Assembly: GCA_000620545.1 (NCBI GenBank)
Contig: JIBA01000017.1
Location: 124,001 to 188,000 of the forward strand
Length of the DNA stretch: 64,000 nucleotides
Direction: 5' to 3'
Source of the DNA: Intrasporangiaceae bacterium URHB0013
Lineage (GTDB): Bacteria; Actinomycetota; Actinomycetes; Actinomycetales; Dermatophilaceae
Shown here: positions 59,570-64,000 of the stretch, one piece after another
Position numbering within the stretch: the stretch's first letter is position 1
Layout of the letters: each line of letters opens with the position of its first letter
The notes under the pieces: model-generated
The model's input: only the letters and a program-made list of their open reading frames with translations
Databases searched by the model: none
Told to the model about the DNA's origin: nothing
Position numbers and translations under genes: made by a program

Positions 59570-60172
59570 TCAGGGGAGGTGCCGCTGTCGCCACCAGCCC
59601 ACGACGTTGTTCTTGTGGCGAGCGAGGACGAGCAGTCCGATCGCCATGAGCCACAGGCCGGTCCAAGCGTCACCGGGCGCGTGACCGGTCCAGATGAGGA
59701 CCGCGATGACGAGCATCGAGAGAGCGCCGAAGATCGAGCCGGCCGCGACCCACCGGGTGAGCGCGACCGCTATGCCGAAGACCACGACGACGACCAGGGC
59801 AACCCAGGGGTGCACACCGAGGATCGCTCCGAGCGTCGTTGCGACCCCCTTGCCACCGCGTCCCTTGAGGAAGGGCGACCAGATGTGGCCGAGCACGGCC
59901 GCGATACCGACGGCGTATGCCGCGTGGGCACCGAAGAGCTGGCCCGCGACGACGGTGGGGACGAGTCCCTTGAGGACGTCGAGCACGCCGACGACGACGC
60001 CCCACTTGCGGCCGAGAACCCTTCCGGCGTTCGTCGCTCCGGGGTTGCCGGACCCGGACGACGCGAGGTCCTTGCCGAGCAGGCGGGCGATCATCGTGGC
60101 CGGGTTGAGGGAGCCGACGAGGAACGCCGCGACCAGTCCGCCCGCCCAGGCGAGCACCGTGCCGATGCTCAC
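59570..60172 (-). CDS. plsY: Glycerol-3-phosphate acyltransferase PlsY
   Basis: 200 residues with five membrane segments. The conserved motifs are GSGNPGATNAGRVLG, KGRGGKGVATTLG and a C-terminal loop with RHKNNV. It uses acyl phosphate to acylate glycerol-3-phosphate at position 1, the first step of phospholipid synthesis. Its ATG overlaps the stop of the DegV gene (ATGA), so the two genes are coupled. It ends 22 bp from a large inverted repeat. Confidence 0.95.
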   Translation of the reverse strand: MSIGTVLAWAGGLVAAFLVGSLNPATMIARLLGKDLASSGSGNPGATNAGRVLGRKWGVVVGVLDVLKGLVPTVVAGQLFGAHAAYAVGIAAVLGHIWSPFLKGRGGKGVATTLGAILGVHPWVALVVVVVFGIAVALTRWVAAGSIFGALSMLVIAVLIWTGHAPGDAWTGLWLMAIGLLVLARHKNNVVGWWRQRHLP

Positions 60173-61065
60173 GACCCGGAGACCTCGCCGGGCGACGGAG
60201 TGCGCGGCAACGGTTCATCGAGGCGGGGACACACGGCGATGGCCACGGTGCCGGGTCCCACGTGGGCGCCGACGACGGTCCCGAGCTCGACGACGAGCAC
60301 CTTCGAAGCGCCCGGCACCATGGTGCGCAGCTCCGAGGCGATCTGCTCCGCGCGCGCCGGTGCGTCGAGGTGGTGGACGGCGATGTCGACGGCGGCGCCG
60401 AGCTTCTCGACCTGCGCGACGACCATCGCCTCGATGCGGGCGACGGCACGTGACGACGTGCGCACCTTCTCCACCGGCACGATGCGCCCGCCGCGGACGG
60501 CGAGGATCGGCTTGATCGCCAGGGCGGAGCCGACGAGGGCCGAGGCTGCGCCGATGCGGCCACCTCGACGCAGGTGCTCGAGCGTGTCGACGTAGAAGAG
60601 CACCCCCGAGGGTTCGAGACGTGAACGCACGGCATCGAGCACCGCGGTCACGTCCGCTCCCCCGACGGCCGCCTCCGCTGCGCTGACGACGGCGAACCCC
60701 ATCGCCATCCCGATGGTCTCGCTGTCGACGACCTCGACCGGGACCGGCGACTCGGCCGCTGCGAGCCGGGCCGCCTCCACGGTGCCCGACATCTGCGACG
60801 ACAGGTGGATCGAGACGATCGCCGTCGCCCCGTCGTCGGCCAGACGCTGGTACGTCTCGGCGAAGACCTGCGGGGTCGGGCGCGAGGTCGTGACGATCGT
60901 GTACTCGCGCAGTGCAGCCGCGACCTGGGCGGCCGAGATGTCGCGCCCCTCGACGTGGTCACGGCCCCCGACGACGACGTGGAGCGGGACCACCTCGATA
61001 CCGTGCTGCTCGACGACGTCACCGGGCAGGTAGGCCGTCGAGTCGGTGACGATCCTCGTGGTCAC
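60169..61065 (-). CDS. DegV family fatty-acid-binding protein
   Basis: 298 residues. The DegV fold is shown by IVTDSTAYLP (the phosphate-binding Asp-Ser-Thr motif), TTSRPTPQVF, SIHLSSQMSGT and the C-terminal GTVVGAHVGPGTVAIAV. DegV proteins bind fatty acids and in some bacteria serve fatty acid kinase (FakB), giving acyl phosphate. The coupling to plsY, which uses acyl phosphate, fits that role here. The start is GTG 61065 with GGAAGGAG upstream. Confidence 0.93.
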   Translation of the reverse strand: MTTRIVTDSTAYLPGDVVEQHGIEVVPLHVVVGGRDHVEGRDISAAQVAAALREYTIVTTSRPTPQVFAETYQRLADDGATAIVSIHLSSQMSGTVEAARLAAAESPVPVEVVDSETIGMAMGFAVVSAAEAAVGGADVTAVLDAVRSRLEPSGVLFYVDTLEHLRRGGRIGAASALVGSALAIKPILAVRGGRIVPVEKVRTSSRAVARIEAMVVAQVEKLGAAVDIAVHHLDAPARAEQIASELRTMVPGASKVLVVELGTVVGAHVGPGTVAIAVCPRLDEPLPRTPSPGEVSGS

Positions 61066-61117
61066 GTCCCGCTCCTTCCGTCGTCGTGGTCAGCAAGAGG
61101 TCAGCCGGGATCAGCGC

Positions 61118-64000
61118 TCACATCGGGACGACGTTGACAAGCTTCGGCGCCCGCACGATGACGGTGCGGATGCCGCCCTCGGTCGCCGACCTCACCTTGT
61201 CACGGCCGAGCGCAAGCTCGCGCAGGTCCTCCTCGGAGATGTCCGGGCTGACCTCGACGCGGTCGCGGACCTTGCCCTTGATCTGGATGACGCAGGTGAC
61301 CTGCTCCTCGACGATCTTGGCGGGGTCGCTCACCGGGAAGGCGGCATACGCGACTCCGCCGTCGTGACCGAGCCGCTGCCACAGCTCCTCGGCGATGTGC
61401 GGGGCGACGGGCGCCAGCATGAGCACCATGGCCTCGACTGCCTCGCGCGGCGGGGCGTCGAGCTTCGTCACGGCGTTGTTGAGCTCGATGAGCTTGGCGA
61501 TGGCCGTGTTGAAGCGGAGGGCCTCGTAGTCGTCGCGGACACCGGCGATCGTCTGGTGCAGCTGCGTCGTCAACGCCTGGTCCATGGGCTCCTCCGTGAT
61601 CCGCACCGCACCGGTCGCCTCGTCGACGACGTTGCGCCACAGTCGCTGCAGGAACCGCTGGCTGCCGACGACCGCTCGGATCTCCCACGGCTTGGACAGC
61701 TCCAGCGGACCCATCGACATCTCGTAGACCCGGAAGGTGTCGGCGCCGTAGGCGTCGTACATCTCGTCTGGGCTGACCGAGTTCTTCAGCGACTTGCCGA
61801 TCTTGCCGTACTCACGGTTGACCGGCTGCGACTCCCAGGTGAACGTCGGCTCGGCGCCGTGACCGCCCGGGTGCTCCTCGACCTCCGACGCGGTGACGTA
61901 CTGACCGCGGCTGTCGGTGTAGGCGTACGCCTGGATGTACCCCTGCGAGAAGTACTTCCGGAAGGGCTCCTCGCTGCGCACGTGGCCGAGATCGAACAGG
62001 ACCTTGTGCCAGAAGCGGGCGTAGAGCAGGTGCAGCACCGCGTGCTCGACACCGCCGACGTAGAGGTCGACGCCCCCCGGGTCACGGGTGCCCGCCGGGG
62101 CGCCCTCGACCGGGGTGTCGTGTCGGCCCAGCCAGTAGGCCTCGTTGGCCGGGTCGACGAACGCCTCGTGGTTGGCCGGGTCGAGGTAGCGCAGGTAGTA
62201 CCAGCACGAACCCGCCCAGTTGGGCATCGTGTTCGTCTCCCGGCGGAACCTGCGCACGCCACGGCCGTCGCCGAGGTCCTTCTCGACCTCCACCCACTCG
62301 GGCACCCGGCTCAGCGGCGGCTCGGGGCTGCTCTGCGCATCCTCGGGGTCGAACGTCTTGGGGCTGTAGTCGGGCACGTCCGGCAGGGTCAGGGGCAGCT
62401 CGTCGTCGGGAACGGCATACGCCACCCCGTCCTCGTCGAACATGATGGGGAACGGCTCTCCCCAGTACCGCTGGCGGCTGAAGAGCCAGTCGCGGATGCG
62501 GTAGCTGATGGTGCCTTCGCCGAGCCCCTCGGCCTCGAGGAAGTCGATGATGCGGGCCTTGGCGTCCGCGACGTGCAGGCCGTCGAGCGAGATCCTGTCG
62601 TTGGTGGAGTTGATGGCGACGCCGTCACCGAGGAAGGGCTCGTCGTCGGGGTGGCCCTCGGCCGGCTGGACGGTGCGGATGATCGGGATGCCGAACTTCT
62701 CGGCGAACTCCCAGTCGCGGGTGTCCTGGCCGGGCACGGCCATGATCGCGCCCGTGCCGTAGCCCATCAGCACGTAGTCGGCGACGAAGACGGGAACACG
62801 TTCTCCTGTCAGCGGATTGGTGGCCCACGAGCCGGTGAAGACACCGGTCTTGTCCTTGCCCTCGGTCTGCCGCTCGACGTCACCCTTGCGAGACGCGGCG
62901 AGCTGGTATGCCGTCACGGCCTCCTTCGGGGTCGCGGCCGCGTCAGCGTCCGCCCCCTTCCAGGCGTCCTTGGTGCCCTCGGGCCACGCGCCGGCCGGGA
63001 CGAGCGCGTCGACGAGTGGGTGCTCGGGCGCGATGACCATGAAGGTCGCTCCGAAGATCGTGTCCGGTCGGGTCGTGAAGACGTCGATGCCATCGTCCTC
63101 GCCGGTGCCCGTGACGACGGGGAAGGTGACACGGGCGCCCTTGGACCGGCCGATCCAGTTGCGCTGCATCAGCTTGACCTTCTCGGGCCAGTCGACGGCG
63201 TCGAGGTCGTCGGCCAGGCGGTCGGCATACGCGGTGATGCGCATCTTCCACTGGCTGAGGTTGCGACGGAACACCGGGTAGTTGCCGCGCTCGGAGCGGC
63301 CCTCGTTGGTGACCTCCTCGTTGGAGAGCACGGTGCCCAGGCCGGGGCACCAGTTGACCGGTGCCTCGGACGTGTAGGCGAGGCGGTGGCCCTCGAGGAC
63401 CCTGGCGCGCTCCGTGGCCGACAGGTCGGCCCAGCCGCGGCCATCGGCGTCGACCACCGCGCGACGACCGGACTCGAACTCCTCGACGAGCTCGCTGATC
63501 GGACGCGCCCGGCCGCGGCCACCGTCCTCGCGCACCGCGTCGGCGTCGTACCACGCGTCCCAGATCTGCAGGAAGATCCACTGCGTCCAGCGGTAGTACT
63601 CGTCGTCGATCGTCGCGAACGTGCGGCGGTTGTCGAACCCCAGGCCGAGCCGGCGCAGCTGGCGCCTCATGTTCGTCATGTTCTCCTCGGTGGTCTTCCG
63701 AGGGTGCTGGCCGGTCTGGACGGCGTACTGCTCCGCTGGCAGCCCGAACGCGTCGTAGCCGAGGGCGTGCAGGACGTTCTTGCCCAGCATCCGGTGGAAC
63801 CGGCTGTAGACGTCGGTCGCGATGTAGCCGAGCGGATGGCCGACGTGCAGTCCCACGCCCGAGGGGTACGGGAACATGTCGAGGACGATGAGCTTCTCGC
63901 CGCGCGCGGCGACCTTCTCGGGCTCCGCCCACGGCCCGGCGGGGTTGGGGGCGTTGAACGTGCCCTCCTCCTCCCAACGGTCCTGCCAGGAGGTCTCGAT
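61118..64000 (-). CDS. leuS: Leucyl-tRNA synthetase (N-terminus beyond window)
   Basis: 960 residues are visible and the reading frame continues past the right edge, so perhaps 10-30 residues are missing. Features include the HIGH-type motif HVGHP (in [17 protein letters not shown]), an editing domain insert with [33 protein letters not shown] and the KMSKS-type KIGKSLKNS near residue 725 of the visible part. The C-terminal anticodon domain is complete and ends [10 protein letters not shown]. It charges tRNA-Leu. The first visible codons read [16 protein letters not shown], as in actinobacterial LeuS. It lies in the same direction as degV-plsY, 52 bp upstream. Confidence 0.97.
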   Translation of the reverse strand: METSWQDRWEEEGTFNAPNPAGPWAEPEKVAARGEKLIVLDMFPYPSGVGLHVGHPLGYIATDVYSRFHRMLGKNVLHALGYDAFGLPAEQYAVQTGQHPRKTTEENMTNMRRQLRRLGLGFDNRRTFATIDDEYYRWTQWIFLQIWDAWYDADAVREDGGRGRARPISELVEEFESGRRAVVDADGRGWADLSATERARVLEGHRLAYTSEAPVNWCPGLGTVLSNEEVTNEGRSERGNYPVFRRNLSQWKMRITAYADRLADDLDAVDWPEKVKLMQRNWIGRSKGARVTFPVVTGTGEDDGIDVFTTRPDTIFGATFMVIAPEHPLVDALVPAGAWPEGTKDAWKGADADAAATPKEAVTAYQLAASRKGDVERQTEGKDKTGVFTGSWATNPLTGERVPVFVADYVLMGYGTGAIMAVPGQDTRDWEFAEKFGIPIIRTVQPAEGHPDDEPFLGDGVAINSTNDRISLDGLHVADAKARIIDFLEAEGLGEGTISYRIRDWLFSRQRYWGEPFPIMFDEDGVAYAVPDDELPLTLPDVPDYSPKTFDPEDAQSSPEPPLSRVPEWVEVEKDLGDGRGVRRFRRETNTMPNWAGSCWYYLRYLDPANHEAFVDPANEAYWLGRHDTPVEGAPAGTRDPGGVDLYVGGVEHAVLHLLYARFWHKVLFDLGHVRSEEPFRKYFSQGYIQAYAYTDSRGQYVTASEVEEHPGGHGAEPTFTWESQPVNREYGKIGKSLKNSVSPDEMYDAYGADTFRVYEMSMGPLELSKPWEIRAVVGSQRFLQRLWRNVVDEATGAVRITEEPMDQALTTQLHQTIAGVRDDYEALRFNTAIAKLIELNNAVTKLDAPPREAVEAMVLMLAPVAPHIAEELWQRLGHDGGVAYAAFPVSDPAKIVEEQVTCVIQIKGKVRDRVEVSPDISEEDLRELALGRDKVRSATEGGIRTVIVRAPKLVNVVPM

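Noticed and set aside
1-64000. tRNA, rRNA, insertion sequences or prophage genes
   Set aside because: I saw no T-loop-like tRNA ends, rRNA cores, transposase or phage structural motifs.

Overview
The window is about 70% GC and densely packed, with many ATGA/TGATG gene overlaps. It carries a LexA-LysM-NrdR/NrdJ block, a class II ribonucleotide reductase, ECF sigma/ZAS anti-sigma pairs and DUF222-HNH genes. This points to a high-GC Gram-positive of the Actinomycetota, most likely Micrococcales and perhaps Intrasporangiaceae (inference from gene content; no rRNA is present). I found about 60 protein genes, one of them broken and two cut by the window edges. I saw no tRNA, rRNA, insertion sequence, prophage or CRISPR array.

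Left part (1-16.9 kb). A catabolic island (lipoprotein, tartrate/isopropylmalate-dehydrogenase-like enzyme, amidase, FadR-type regulator) is organised around a palindromic operator. It is followed by tex with a minisatellite tail, small stress genes, two paralogous tandem universal stress proteins, a secreted subtilase, an MFS transporter coupled to a third stress protein, a NERD membrane protein and a PLP decarboxylase.

Middle part (17-36.5 kb). A broken DUF222-HNH gene sits behind a LexA-box promoter. Next come a cupredoxin, a NERD-helicase, a large secreted protein, an aldo/keto reductase, a beta-helix protein with a structured leader, a TetR-controlled SnoaL/NmrA pair, a DoxX-patatin-folE-malic enzyme run, an ECF sigma operon, and an ABC exporter divergent from a two-component system.

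Right part (36.5-64 kb). nrdR-nrdJ and lexA-LysM are separated by a cyclic-nucleotide-binding protein and a three-gene operon (EspC/WXG-like protein, DUF1023 hydrolase, membrane protein). Then come a sirtuin/kinase pair, a LysR regulator with an AhpD-like and gamma-glutamyltransferase pair, cyclopropane synthase with a DUF1295 protein, comEA-comEC, purU, plsY-degV and leuS (N-terminus outside the window).

Window-wide features are an over-represented octamer GGCATACG, strong GC hairpins without T-tracts between genes, and two genes with in-frame 15-bp-based minisatellites.
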